Shown: positions 14,915 to 22,607 of the stretch, piece after piece
Numbering within the stretch: the stretch's first letter is position 1
Layout: every line of letters starts with the position of its first letter
NCBI GenBank assembly: GCA_013141015.1
Contig: JABFRT010000031.1
Coordinates: 1-64,000, forward strand
Reading direction: 5' to 3'
DNA: 64,000 bases
Origin: Hyphomicrobium sp.
GTDB lineage: Bacteria > Pseudomonadota > Alphaproteobacteria > Rhizobiales > Hyphomicrobiaceae
Position numbers and translations under genes: made by a program
The notes under the pieces: generated by a model
Seen by the model: only the letters and a program-made list of their open reading frames with translations
Databases searched by the model: none
Told to the model about the DNA's origin: nothing

Positions 14915-15096
14915 GATAACAAGTGTCATCCTGGGCCTCGCCAATCCTGGCCTTCGTGGGCCGGGATACCAGGGCTCCATTGTGCGGCTGCTCAGACGAC
15001 GGCTATTGCGCTCAGCGTGTGAGCTGCTGGACGGGGCATTCGCAATGGCACGTGTTCATATAAATTTTGTCAAAGGACAGAAAACAATTGGCACCG

Positions 15097-16197
15097 ATGC
15101 GGTTTCGCATACGTCGTCATTTTCTAGCCATTGGAATTCTGCTGCCGCTTAGTGCGGCACTACTCATTTTTTTTGCATCACAAAGCGACGCGCGGCGCGA
15201 CTGGCCATCGGCCGCTTGGCAAACAGACAATCCGAGCTCTCACGGCGTATCGTCGTCAGGTCTGGCGCGGGCCGAAAGCTACGCCGCCGCGAACAAAACC
15301 CATTCACTGCTCGTTATCCGGCACGTCCGCCTGATTTTCGAAAAATACTATCCACCATTCACGGCATTGACGGCTTTCGACGGCAAATCGGTCGCCAAAT
15401 CACTGATCAGCATTGCAATCGGGCGGGCCGTGCATGAAGGCCTGTTACCGTCGATTGAAACGCCCGTTCATAAGATCCTCGGCGATAGCCGTCAGAACGC
15501 TTCGTGGCAGTCCGTCACTGTGCGTCACGCTCTTAACATGACGACTGGAATTGAAAGTATCTATGCAGACATGATCGCAACCAGCGATTGGCCAGCATAC
15601 ATCCGCGGACTTCCAGGAACGCACCCGCCAGGGACTGTGTGGCACTACAAATCAGATCCAATGATTTCTTCGGCGGTAATTTCAGCGGTCGCTGGCGTGA
15701 ACGCCCGGACCTACTTTCAAAACACGATTGGACGGGCGCTGGGACTTGCGGACTTTGCTTGGGGTCAAGATCCATCCGGCTACACGGACGGGAACGGCGG
15801 CGCCCTTCTAACATCACGCGACATGGCCAAGATTGGCTATTTAATGCTCAATGATGGCATGTGGAATGGAGATCGATTGCTTCCGCGCGATTGGGTCGCC
15901 AATGTCACGTTCCCGAGCCAGTCGGCCAGCCGCCAATATGCCAACATCTGGGCCGGAGCAACGCCAACAGCCATAACGTCTCCGCCAATTGAATACGGAC
16001 TAGGTTGGATGTGCCGGAAGCTCAATGGCGTTCCGTGGGACGCTTATTGGGCCTTTGGTGGAACGGGGCAGTTTATAGTCGTGATCCCGTCTCTCGACCT
16101 TGTCGTCGTTCGAACAGGGAGCAATGGCCCATCGAATGATGAAACGGTGTTCCCAACGCTTTTAGCAAATATCGTGGCTGCTGTTGCGGACAAGTAA
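15097..16197 (+). CDS. Serine hydrolase of the beta-lactamase (class C-like) family
   Basis: A 366-residue protein with an N-terminal membrane anchor or signal (residues about 8-30), so it acts in the periplasm. The catalytic SxxK is S98-V-A-K101 in DGKSVAKS. The second motif position reads HYKS rather than the usual Y-x-N, and the third region reads FGGTGQ. MTTGI after the serine motif and GGALLTSRDMAKIGYLMLNDG are typical of the penicillin-binding-protein-like esterases. The true substrate is unknown; there is no evidence for antibiotic hydrolysis. An in-frame TTG at 15088 is an alternative start. It lies between the complete and partial copies of the DUF1476 gene, and its stop codon is provided by the adjoining repeat. 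Confidence 0.8.
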   Translation: MRFRIRRHFLAIGILLPLSAALLIFFASQSDARRDWPSAAWQTDNPSSHGVSSSGLARAESYAAANKTHSLLVIRHVRLIFEKYYPPFTALTAFDGKSVAKSLISIAIGRAVHEGLLPSIETPVHKILGDSRQNASWQSVTVRHALNMTTGIESIYADMIATSDWPAYIRGLPGTHPPGTVWHYKSDPMISSAVISAVAGVNARTYFQNTIGRALGLADFAWGQDPSGYTDGNGGALLTSRDMAKIGYLMLNDGMWNGDRLLPRDWVANVTFPSQSASRQYANIWAGATPTAITSPPIEYGLGWMCRKLNGVPWDAYWAFGGTGQFIVVIPSLDLVVVRTGSNGPSNDETVFPTLLANIVAAVADK

Positions 16198-16325
16198 GTA
16201 GGACGGGTCAAAAAAATTCACTTGTAGGTTGGCGTCAACCCCGGCCATCGAGCCGGGGGCAGACCCAACGATCCGTTATCGCCGCTTTGTGTTGGGTCTG
16301 CGCGAACGCTTGACCCAACCTCGTC
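16195..16325. repeat. Palindromic intergenic element, copy B
   Basis: Second copy of the 7561-7682 element. It starts TAAGTAGGACGGGTCAAAAAA and ends GCGAACGCTTGACCCAACC. It differs by a nested hairpin CCCCGGC-CATCGA-GCCGGGG (about 16240-16259) where copy A has a short spacer. The element's first three bases form the stop codon of the serine hydrolase gene. Confidence 0.75.
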
Positions 16326-16499
16326 TACGTCAAGGCCGTGCGCAAAGCGGACCTCGCTGAGAAGGGCGATGACGACGTGTTCGGCAAAGTCAAAGCCGAT
16401 TTCGCCGCCAAGGGTGTTGCCGTCTCCGACGCCGACATCCGCAAGGTTATGGGCGAAGCGCTCGCCAAGGCTGTCACGGATATTGAGGCTGGGAAGTAA
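16326..16499 (+). pseudogene. Partial duplicate of the DUF1476 (zeta) gene
   Basis: It encodes the last 57 residues of the protein at 14537-14860 (YVKAVRKADLAEKGDDDVF...) with only one or two amino-acid changes and several synonymous differences. It lacks the N-terminal inhibitory part and any start codon. The terminator that normally follows the gene lies after this copy, suggesting the DNA between the copies was inserted with a duplication of the 3' half. Confidence 0.85.
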
Positions 16500-16513
16500 G
16501 TTTTCACCAGAGA

Positions 16514-16545
16514 GGTCATGCCCGCCGAATTGGGCATGACCCTTT
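16514..16545 (+). terminator. Rho-independent terminator
   Basis: A perfect 10-base stem GGTCATGCCC (16514-16523) and GGGCATGACC (16532-16541) followed by CTTTT. It lies just after the partial DUF1476 copy and before the convergent cupin gene. Confidence 0.8.
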
Positions 16546-16552
16546 TGGTGAC

Positions 16553-17023
16553 TTAACCCGGCCAGACGACCGGCTTGTCGGGCACCACAACGCCGTCAGT
16601 CAAACCATACTGACGCAAAGATTTATCGCGCATCTGGATCACGATGTAGACCAGTGTGTCGCGTCCGTTATTGCGCCAGGTCCGCACGCCATCGGGTGAT
16701 ACGCGCACGATTGACCCCTCGCGCACATCCAACGTTTCGCCGTCGATCTGCACCTGGCCGCGGCCATGAATGAAAATGTAGATTTCCTCATTCTCTACAT
16801 GCGTGTGATGGAACGGCATTCCACCACCCGGCATCATTGCGTTGATGGACATTTCGCAAGACGTGAAGCCGAGCAGGTCTTTGAGGAACAGTTTGCCCGG
16901 AACTTTGCCGAGCCCCGGAAGAACGACGGAGTTGTTCACCCAGGCGGCAAGCGCGCCGCTGTCGAATGTCGAATAGTTCTTGGAGTGCTTCGCGGCACTT
17001 GCGTTGTGAATGGATTGCTGCAT
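16553..17023 (-). CDS. Cupin domain-containing protein
   Basis: A 156-residue single-domain cupin. The metal-binding motif 1 is visible as G-G-G-M-P-F-H-H-T-H-x-E-N-E-E-I-Y-I-F-x-x-G, with two histidines and a glutamate, and motif 2 as D-G-V-R-T-W-R-N in place of the usual histidine-bearing form. No signal peptide is present, so it is cytoplasmic. Such proteins often bind a metal and a small ligand; the substrate is not predictable. It lies 23 bases after the tautomerase gene on the same strand, and both are probably controlled by the divergent TetR regulator. Confidence 0.8.
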   Translation of the reverse strand: MQQSIHNASAAKHSKNYSTFDSGALAAWVNNSVVLPGLGKVPGKLFLKDLLGFTSCEMSINAMMPGGGMPFHHTHVENEEIYIFIHGRGQVQIDGETLDVREGSIVRVSPDGVRTWRNNGRDTLVYIVIQMRDKSLRQYGLTDGVVVPDKPVVWPG

Positions 17024-17046
17024 GAAAGTGATCCTTGGGGTTGGCC

Positions 17047-17463
17047 TCAGCCATTTGAAATTGCCGCGGCGATTTCGGCATTCGTCATGGCGTGGCCGTC
17101 AAAGTTCCAAGCGCCATCGGCCGCGTGCACGACGTTGATGAAAATCTTGTCCCTGGGCAGCGTGCCGCCCGACATCTCGTGAATGATATCGGTTGCCTCA
17201 GCAAAGTAGCCGGTTTGAACGTCGCGGCTGGCGAACGCGAACGACGGCACTTTCCATTCGACAAAGGCGACAGGCGTTTCCTGCATGCCTGTGAACGTGC
17301 TGCCCTTGGGCAGGACGTGCAGCGATCCGACCACGTTTGCGGTCATGACTTTATTGCCGGCAAGGCCGTGCCACTTGAGCATGGCTTCCGACAGCCGCGC
17401 GAACGCGATTTTTTCCTGACCGTTGGGCAAAACGCCCTCGGTCAACGTGAGCGTGAGTGGCAT
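17047..17463 (-). CDS. Tautomerase family protein (4-oxalocrotonate tautomerase-like)
   Basis: A 138-residue protein starting MPLTLTLTEGVLP. After removal of methionine, proline becomes the N-terminal residue, the catalytic base of the tautomerase superfamily. An upstream in-frame start would add 25 residues and bury this proline, so 17463 is chosen. The rest (GLAGNKVMTANVVGSLHVLP, FVEWKVPSFAF, DKIFINVVHAADGAWNFDG) fits a fused, double-length tautomerase. The reaction is unknown. It is probably co-transcribed with the cupin gene and repressed by the adjacent TetR protein. Confidence 0.75.
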   Translation of the reverse strand: MPLTLTLTEGVLPNGQEKIAFARLSEAMLKWHGLAGNKVMTANVVGSLHVLPKGSTFTGMQETPVAFVEWKVPSFAFASRDVQTGYFAEATDIIHEMSGGTLPRDKIFINVVHAADGAWNFDGHAMTNAEIAAAISNG

Positions 17464-17543
17464 AGGGTTCTCCAAATTGAGGGTGCGGAATTCAGGGCGC
17501 AGACAGCCGTCCGCACTCTTGCGGAGTGCGCTGCGCATGTGAT

Positions 17544-17611
17544 ATAACGACCGTTATTCATTGATAGAATAGCGATCGTTATTGAGTCAAGAGATAAATA
17601 ACGATCGCTAT
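17544..17611. promoter_or_regulatory. Three TetR-type operator palindromes
   Basis: ATAACGACCGTTAT (17544-17557), ATAGCGATCGTTAT (17569-17582) and ATAACGATCGCTAT (17598-17611) are near-identical 14-base palindromes spaced 25 and 29 bases apart. They lie between the divergent tautomerase and TetR genes, with the last one 15 bases before the TetR ATG. This is the expected layout for autoregulation and repression of the divergent genes. Confidence 0.8.
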
Positions 17612-17626
17612 GCATTGAGGCTCAGG

Positions 17627-18208
17627 ATGCGGTACGGACCGGGACACAAAGAAGAAGCAAAAGCTAAAATTCTCGGCGCGGTTGGGCGTGGGTTTCGCCG
17701 CCTCGGCTTTGGCGGCATTGGCGTCGATGGCCTTGCCAAGGAAGCTGGCGTGACGTCCGGCGCGTTTTATGGCCACTTCCCGTCGAAAGCTGATGCATTC
17801 CGTGCGGCCGCAGTTGCCGGCATGATTGACGTGCGCTTGGCGATTGAGCAAACGCGCGCCAGCCAGGGCGCGTCGTGGCTTTCGAAGTTCGCAGACTTCT
17901 ACATGAATGCCAAACGGACTTGCGATCTCAGCGACGCCTGCGCGTTACAAAGCCTGACGCCGGAGGTCGGGCGCGCCGGCAGCGAAACGAAGGCAGCCTA
18001 TGAAGCGGAGCTGCTGAAGGCCGTCGAGGCGATGGCGGAGGGATTGACTGGCGGCACACTTGCGGCCCGCCGCACAACCGCGTGGGCAATCCTCTCGATG
18101 CTGTCGGGTGGCGTCACGCTGGCGCGCGCAACCGATGATCCGGCTGTTGGCGCGAAAATCGCGAGCGACGTCAAGGCGGCCGTTGCCAAGCTCGCCAAGC
18201 AAAACTGA
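17627..18208 (+). CDS. TetR/AcrR family transcriptional regulator
   Basis: A 193-residue regulator starting MRYGPGHKEEAKAKILGAVGRGFRRLGFGGI, the typical start of this TetR subgroup. The helix-turn-helix is at residues about 25-50 (GVDGLAKEAGVTSGAFYGHFPSK). The C-terminal ligand-binding domain is helical and contains two cysteines (TCDLSDACAL). The ATG at 17627 has CTCAGG before it and lies downstream of three operator-like palindromes; earlier in-frame starts would overlap these. It most likely represses itself and the divergent tautomerase/cupin genes in response to an unknown ligand. Confidence 0.88.
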   Translation: MRYGPGHKEEAKAKILGAVGRGFRRLGFGGIGVDGLAKEAGVTSGAFYGHFPSKADAFRAAAVAGMIDVRLAIEQTRASQGASWLSKFADFYMNAKRTCDLSDACALQSLTPEVGRAGSETKAAYEAELLKAVEAMAEGLTGGTLAARRTTAWAILSMLSGGVTLARATDDPAVGAKIASDVKAAVAKLAKQN

Positions 18209-18535
18209 GCCCGCTTAGCGCGAAAAAAAATGCGATCTCTTGTGGGGGCAATAGGCACACTTGGCGGTTTGATGTGTCGCAGCCGCCGCAGCGGGCCGGT
18301 CCTAAGGCACCTGGGGTCCGTCTGGTTTTGATGAAATCAAAGCCGGTCCCTAATTCTTTGTCTTGTTGTGCGTGTTGTCGAAACGCCGGTTTCCCCTTTT
18401 CCGGTAGCACTCTAGGTCTCGCCGGATCGTTGAGCGCTTTCCGTTCAACGTGCACTTGCCTAGCGGCGAGGTTCTGGAGCATTTTCAAGATCTGCACGGC
18501 GATTCGCACGCATACTGAGTAGTGATCGATATCCG
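18209..18535. other. Intergenic region upstream of the SWIM operon
   Basis: About 330 bases without a supported gene. An A-run with weak dyads follows the TetR gene and could terminate it, but no clean terminator is seen. The five-gene SWIM/VWA operon starts immediately downstream, so its promoter probably lies here. I could not pick a convincing -35/-10 pair. Confidence 0.4.
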
Positions 18536-19972
18536 ATGTCCCTATCGCGCGAGAAAATCGAGGGGCTTGCGCCGGATCAGGCTTCGCTGTCTGCGGCCTT
18601 GAAGCTCATTAAGCCGGCGGCTTGGCCGGTGCTGGCGGCCAACGCCGGCGCCTCGATTCTGTGGGGCGAATGCCAGGGTTCGGGCGCAACGCCCTATCGC
18701 GTCGTCGTGACGCCGGGTGACACCGGCTACAAGTGCACGTGCCCGAGCCGCAAGTTCCCCTGCAAGCACGTGCTCGCGGTGCTTTGGATGTGTGTGGACA
18801 AGCCCGAGCGTTTTCAAAGTTCGACGCCACCGCAATGGGTCGAGGAATGGAGTGCACGGCGGCGTCCCGGCACCGCTCGGCCGCAGGGGCGGCCACAGCC
18901 GGAGGACAACACGCCAAAGCCGGCGCCGTCGCTTGATGCGGCGCTGAACGCCGGGCCGGCGGTCGAAAAACCGCTGGACGCCAAGGCTGCGGCGCGCGCT
19001 GATGCGCTGCGCAAACGCGTGCGTGACGAACGCGAGGTGTCGGTGCTTGCTGGCGTCGATGAACTTGATCTGTGGATCTTTGATCAACTCGGACAGGGCA
19101 TGGCGTCCTTTGCCGGACGTGCGCCGCAGGCCGTGCGCGCGGTATCGCAGCGGCTTGTCGATGCCAAGGCCGGAGGGCTCGCCGCTTACCTCGACCGGTT
19201 ATCGGCCGAGTTGTTCCGCGTCGCCGAGGCTGAGCGCGCCGATACGGCCATCGAGCGGCTTGCCATAGTGACCCTGATTGCCTCCGCGTACCGGCGCCAG
19301 GATCACTTGCCGCCGCTGTTGCGCGAGGATGTGCGCCGGGCTGCCGGATGGGTGCAGAAGCGGGAGGATCTGCTTGCCGACGCTACCGCGCCACGCGTCG
19401 AGTCGACGTGGATTGTCGCGGCCAACATATCCGAAGTGCAGCCCGGCAAAATCCGGCGGCTCGAGACTTGGCTCATCAATGCCGCGCCGGTTGAGGGGGC
19501 GCCGCGCGTCGGCCTGCTGGTCGATTTTGTTCCAGTGTCGGGCGGCGCCTACGGCTTTGCCTTCGAGCTGGGCGAAACTCTCAACGGCGAGATTGTGTTC
19601 TATCCCTCGATGGCGCCGCTGCGGGGGTTGCTCGCGACGCGCAAGGCAGCGGCGGCTTCGGCGCCTTGGCCGCAGATGCATGCGGGATTGCCGTCCGCGA
19701 TGGATGAGTTCGCGACGCGGCTTGGCTCGTTGCCGTGGCTTGAGCAATGGCCATTGCTGGTCTCGGGCGTCGAGTTCCGCACGGCCGGGAAAGGTCTGTT
19801 TGCGCTCGCGGACGCAACCGGCGCGGCGATCCCGGTCGATGGCGCACAAGTCAACGCACTGACGCCGATGCTTGGCCTTGGCGGTCTTGCCGTGCTGTTG
19901 TTGTGGAACGGCCGGCAGGCACGCGTGCTCGCCGTCGAAAGTCCAATCGGCAGCTGGCATGAGGATGCGTGA
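18536..19972 (+). CDS. SWIM zinc finger protein (YehQ-like)
   Basis: A 478-residue cytoplasmic protein. The SWIM zinc finger is at residues 67-78 (C67-T-C69...C76-K-H78), a CxCxnCxH motif thought to bind DNA or protein. A proline-rich linker (about 110-145) leads to a large helical C-terminal region without a recognised domain. It heads an operon with DUF5691, a MoxR ATPase, DUF5682 and a VWA protein; the next gene starts one base after its stop. The composition parallels E. coli yehL/yehM/yehP/yehQ, where YehQ is the SWIM protein. The cellular role of the cluster is not established. Confidence 0.85.
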   Translation: MSLSREKIEGLAPDQASLSAALKLIKPAAWPVLAANAGASILWGECQGSGATPYRVVVTPGDTGYKCTCPSRKFPCKHVLAVLWMCVDKPERFQSSTPPQWVEEWSARRRPGTARPQGRPQPEDNTPKPAPSLDAALNAGPAVEKPLDAKAAARADALRKRVRDEREVSVLAGVDELDLWIFDQLGQGMASFAGRAPQAVRAVSQRLVDAKAGGLAAYLDRLSAELFRVAEAERADTAIERLAIVTLIASAYRRQDHLPPLLREDVRRAAGWVQKREDLLADATAPRVESTWIVAANISEVQPGKIRRLETWLINAAPVEGAPRVGLLVDFVPVSGGAYGFAFELGETLNGEIVFYPSMAPLRGLLATRKAAAASAPWPQMHAGLPSAMDEFATRLGSLPWLEQWPLLVSGVEFRTAGKGLFALADATGAAIPVDGAQVNALTPMLGLGGLAVLLLWNGRQARVLAVESPIGSWHEDA

Positions 19973-19973
19973 C

Positions 19974-21449
19974 ATGAGCTGCGATATGGAAGATCCGATC
20001 ACCAGTGAGGTTCATGCGCGCATCCGGCAAGCGATGATGCTTGGGCTCACCCGGCAGCCGCTCACCGTGCCGCTTGCGCTACAACCGCTATTGTCGGGTT
20101 TGCCGGAGGAGCGTGCGCCGGCTCTGGCGCTGCTGGCACTTGCCGGACAGAGGCAACGCTTCGTGCCGCCGCTACTGCCAGCGCTCGATCCCGTCTCTGA
20201 GACGGCACGGCGCATGCACGACGACACGCGCCCTGTGATGCCGCCGGTTGCGCGCCGTGCCATGCTCCGGCTGGCGGCAAGCGTCGAGAAGGAGCATGCG
20301 GGAAGTGTGCTGGCCATCGCCGTGCGCCGCGCTGGCGAAGCCGGCTGCCGCCTGCACCCTTTCGATCTTCCCGGTCTCGCGCGCCACATTAAAACCGACG
20401 CTGCAAATCCCGGCCTCGCCGAGCGCGCCTACCTATCGCTGGTCGATACCGGCAGCGAAGAGGATGAGGCAAGCCAGGGGCCAATATTTGACCGCATTAC
20501 GCCCGCTAACTGGACCACCTTTCCGCGTAGCGACCGCCGCACGTTCGTTGCCGGTATGCGCCGCACAGATGCAGCCGGCGCCCGCGCACTCGTTGAAAGC
20601 GTATGGAAGACCGAGCAGGCACCGATGCGCGTGGCGCTGATCGAAAGCCTCGCCGCTGGCCTTTCGCTGGACGATAAGCCATTTCTTGAAAGGGCCGCCA
20701 CCGATCGCGCCGACAGCGTCAAGCAGAAGGCTTCGCAATTGCTTTCGAGCATGCCGGCAACGGAAGGATTTGAAGCGCGTCTCGCTGAGGCCGCGCGCTG
20801 CTTCACCCGCCCGCACGGGCTTGCCCGCGTCATTGCCGCAATTGGCGCTGGGACCGGCGGTTCGCTGACGTTTGCGCTGCCAGATTCTATTAAGACGCCC
20901 GCCGAGGCACTGGCCGCGCGGGACAGACTGTTCTCGGGGGTGCCGCTTGATGCGCTGGCGTCAGCGGCCGGTGCGGCACCCCTGGAGATCCTCGCCGCTT
21001 TGCCCGCAGACCCCTTCTACGCCATGCTGTTCCTGACCACGGCGCTCGATGCCGGCCAGACGGAGTGCGCCCGGCGCATTCTCGGCATGGGGCTACTGGC
21101 GTTGGGCCGGGCAGGGCTGACGTCGCACGCACTTCTGCAGTTTTCCGGCACGGCGCGTCTTGCAATGACGGCTGGTCACGCGGGCCAGTTCCTCGCATCT
21201 TCTGCCTGGGCCGATGTGGTTCGCGCCGCCAGCGAGCCCTCTTCGCCGGGCGCATTGAATGACGGCGGCCGTCTCATATTCACGGCCGCACTTATGCCGC
21301 GCGAGGCCATGCAATCGTTTGTGGCCACCCTCGAACCGCTCGGACCGGGTGTGACGCGTGCCGCTCGCGATTTTGCCGGTTTTGTATTGGCACTGCCCGC
21401 GAGCAACGCGCCGCCTGACCCCACTTTGAACCGGAGTTCGAATTCATGA
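19974..21449 (+). CDS. DUF5691 family protein
   Basis: A 491-residue, almost entirely helical protein (ALALLALAGQR, LRLAASVEKEHAGSVL, RAYLSLVDTG) resembling HEAT-like or tetratricopeptide-type scaffolds. I assign DUF5691 from its position between SWIM and MoxR genes and its general pattern; the family has no known activity. The ATG at 19974 follows the SWIM stop after one base; ATG 19986 is an alternative. Its stop overlaps the MoxR start by four bases, so translation is coupled. It probably acts as an adaptor in the MoxR/VWA machine. Confidence 0.7.
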   Translation: MSCDMEDPITSEVHARIRQAMMLGLTRQPLTVPLALQPLLSGLPEERAPALALLALAGQRQRFVPPLLPALDPVSETARRMHDDTRPVMPPVARRAMLRLAASVEKEHAGSVLAIAVRRAGEAGCRLHPFDLPGLARHIKTDAANPGLAERAYLSLVDTGSEEDEASQGPIFDRITPANWTTFPRSDRRTFVAGMRRTDAAGARALVESVWKTEQAPMRVALIESLAAGLSLDDKPFLERAATDRADSVKQKASQLLSSMPATEGFEARLAEAARCFTRPHGLARVIAAIGAGTGGSLTFALPDSIKTPAEALAARDRLFSGVPLDALASAAGAAPLEILAALPADPFYAMLFLTTALDAGQTECARRILGMGLLALGRAGLTSHALLQFSGTARLAMTAGHAGQFLASSAWADVVRAASEPSSPGALNDGGRLIFTAALMPREAMQSFVATLEPLGPGVTRAARDFAGFVLALPASNAPPDPTLNRSSNS

Positions 21450-22552
21450 CCAAGGCCGGCACAAGTCACACGACAGACACCAATTTGCGCCGCACGGCCG
21501 AGCAGCTGTTTGCGCATGAACTCGCGGCGATCGCCAAGGACGACGAGCGCGCGCGGCCAGCCGAGTGGCGGCTCTCGCCACAGGCTGTCGTCACGTACAT
21601 CATGGGCGGAACGACGAAGTCTGGTGTGGAGATTACGCCGAAGTATATCGGCAATCGCCGGCTTGTTGAGACGGCCGTCGCGACGCTGGCCACCGACCGC
21701 GCGTTATTGATCCTCGGTGTGCCGGGCACAGCAAAGTCGTGGGTGTCGGAGCATCTGGCCGCGGCTGTCAGCGGGTCGTCTCAGTTGATCGTGCAGTGTA
21801 CCGCTGGCACCGACGAAAACCAGATCCGCTATGGATGGAACTACGCACAGCTTCTTGCCAAGGGGCCCTCGCGTGAGGCCCTCGTTGCCACGCCGCTGAT
21901 ACGTGCAATGGAGCAGGGCACGCTCGTCCGCTTCGAGGAGCTGACACGCATGCCGTCCGACGTGCAGGACACGCTGATCACCGTTTTGTCAGAGAAGATG
22001 CTGCCGATACCCGAGTTGAACGACGCGGTGCATGCCAAACGCGGTTTCAACATGATCGCCACAGCGAACAACCGCGACAAAGGCGTCAATGACCTATCGT
22101 CGGCATTGAAGCGGCGATTTAATGTCGTGGTGCTGCCGCTGCCGGCCACACTCGACGAAGAGGTGCGCATTGTGGTGAAGCGCGTCGGCGAGATTGGTGG
22201 CGGGCTTGAGTTGCCGAAGATCGCGGCGGCCGATCAGGAGATCATGCGCATCGTCACGGTATTCCGCGAACTGCGCGACGGACAGACGCTGGACGGCCGC
22301 CTGAAGCTCAAGTCCCCGTCGGGTTCACTTTCGACTGCGGAGGCCATCGCAGTGACCATCGGCGCCTGGGCCGAGGCGGGACACTTCGGCACCGGCGAAA
22401 TTGACGCCCAGGCGATGGCCGCAAATCTTGTCGGTGCCATCGTCAAGGACCCGGTGCAGGACAAGGTGGTGCTCGCCGAATATTTGGAGACTGTGGTACG
22501 CGACCGCAAGCCTTGGGCCGATCTCTATGGGGCGATCCGCGAAGTCATGTAG
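21446..22552 (+). CDS. MoxR-family AAA+ ATPase (YehL-like)
   Basis: A 368-residue AAA+ ATPase. Walker A is GVPGTAKS (91-98), Walker B is LVRFEE (160-165), sensor 1 is IATANNR (204-210) and the arginine finger lies in ALKRRF (220-225). MoxR ATPases work with VWA-domain partners as chaperone-like machines that insert metals or remodel protein complexes; the VWA partner is encoded two genes downstream. All nucleotide-binding motifs are intact. The N-terminal 70 residues are family-specific. The start overlaps the upstream stop (ATGA). Confidence 0.9.
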   Translation: MTKAGTSHTTDTNLRRTAEQLFAHELAAIAKDDERARPAEWRLSPQAVVTYIMGGTTKSGVEITPKYIGNRRLVETAVATLATDRALLILGVPGTAKSWVSEHLAAAVSGSSQLIVQCTAGTDENQIRYGWNYAQLLAKGPSREALVATPLIRAMEQGTLVRFEELTRMPSDVQDTLITVLSEKMLPIPELNDAVHAKRGFNMIATANNRDKGVNDLSSALKRRFNVVVLPLPATLDEEVRIVVKRVGEIGGGLELPKIAAADQEIMRIVTVFRELRDGQTLDGRLKLKSPSGSLSTAEAIAVTIGAWAEAGHFGTGEIDAQAMAANLVGAIVKDPVQDKVVLAEYLETVVRDRKPWADLYGAIREVM

Positions 22553-22607
22553 GTCCGGATAAACGCATTGCAGTAACTAACGCGACGAGACACTGGGAGC
22601 CGTCAGA

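Noticed and set aside
18209-18535. Small coding genes in the gap before the SWIM operon
   Set aside because: Open frames exist on both strands but none has a ribosome-binding site or recognisable protein features.
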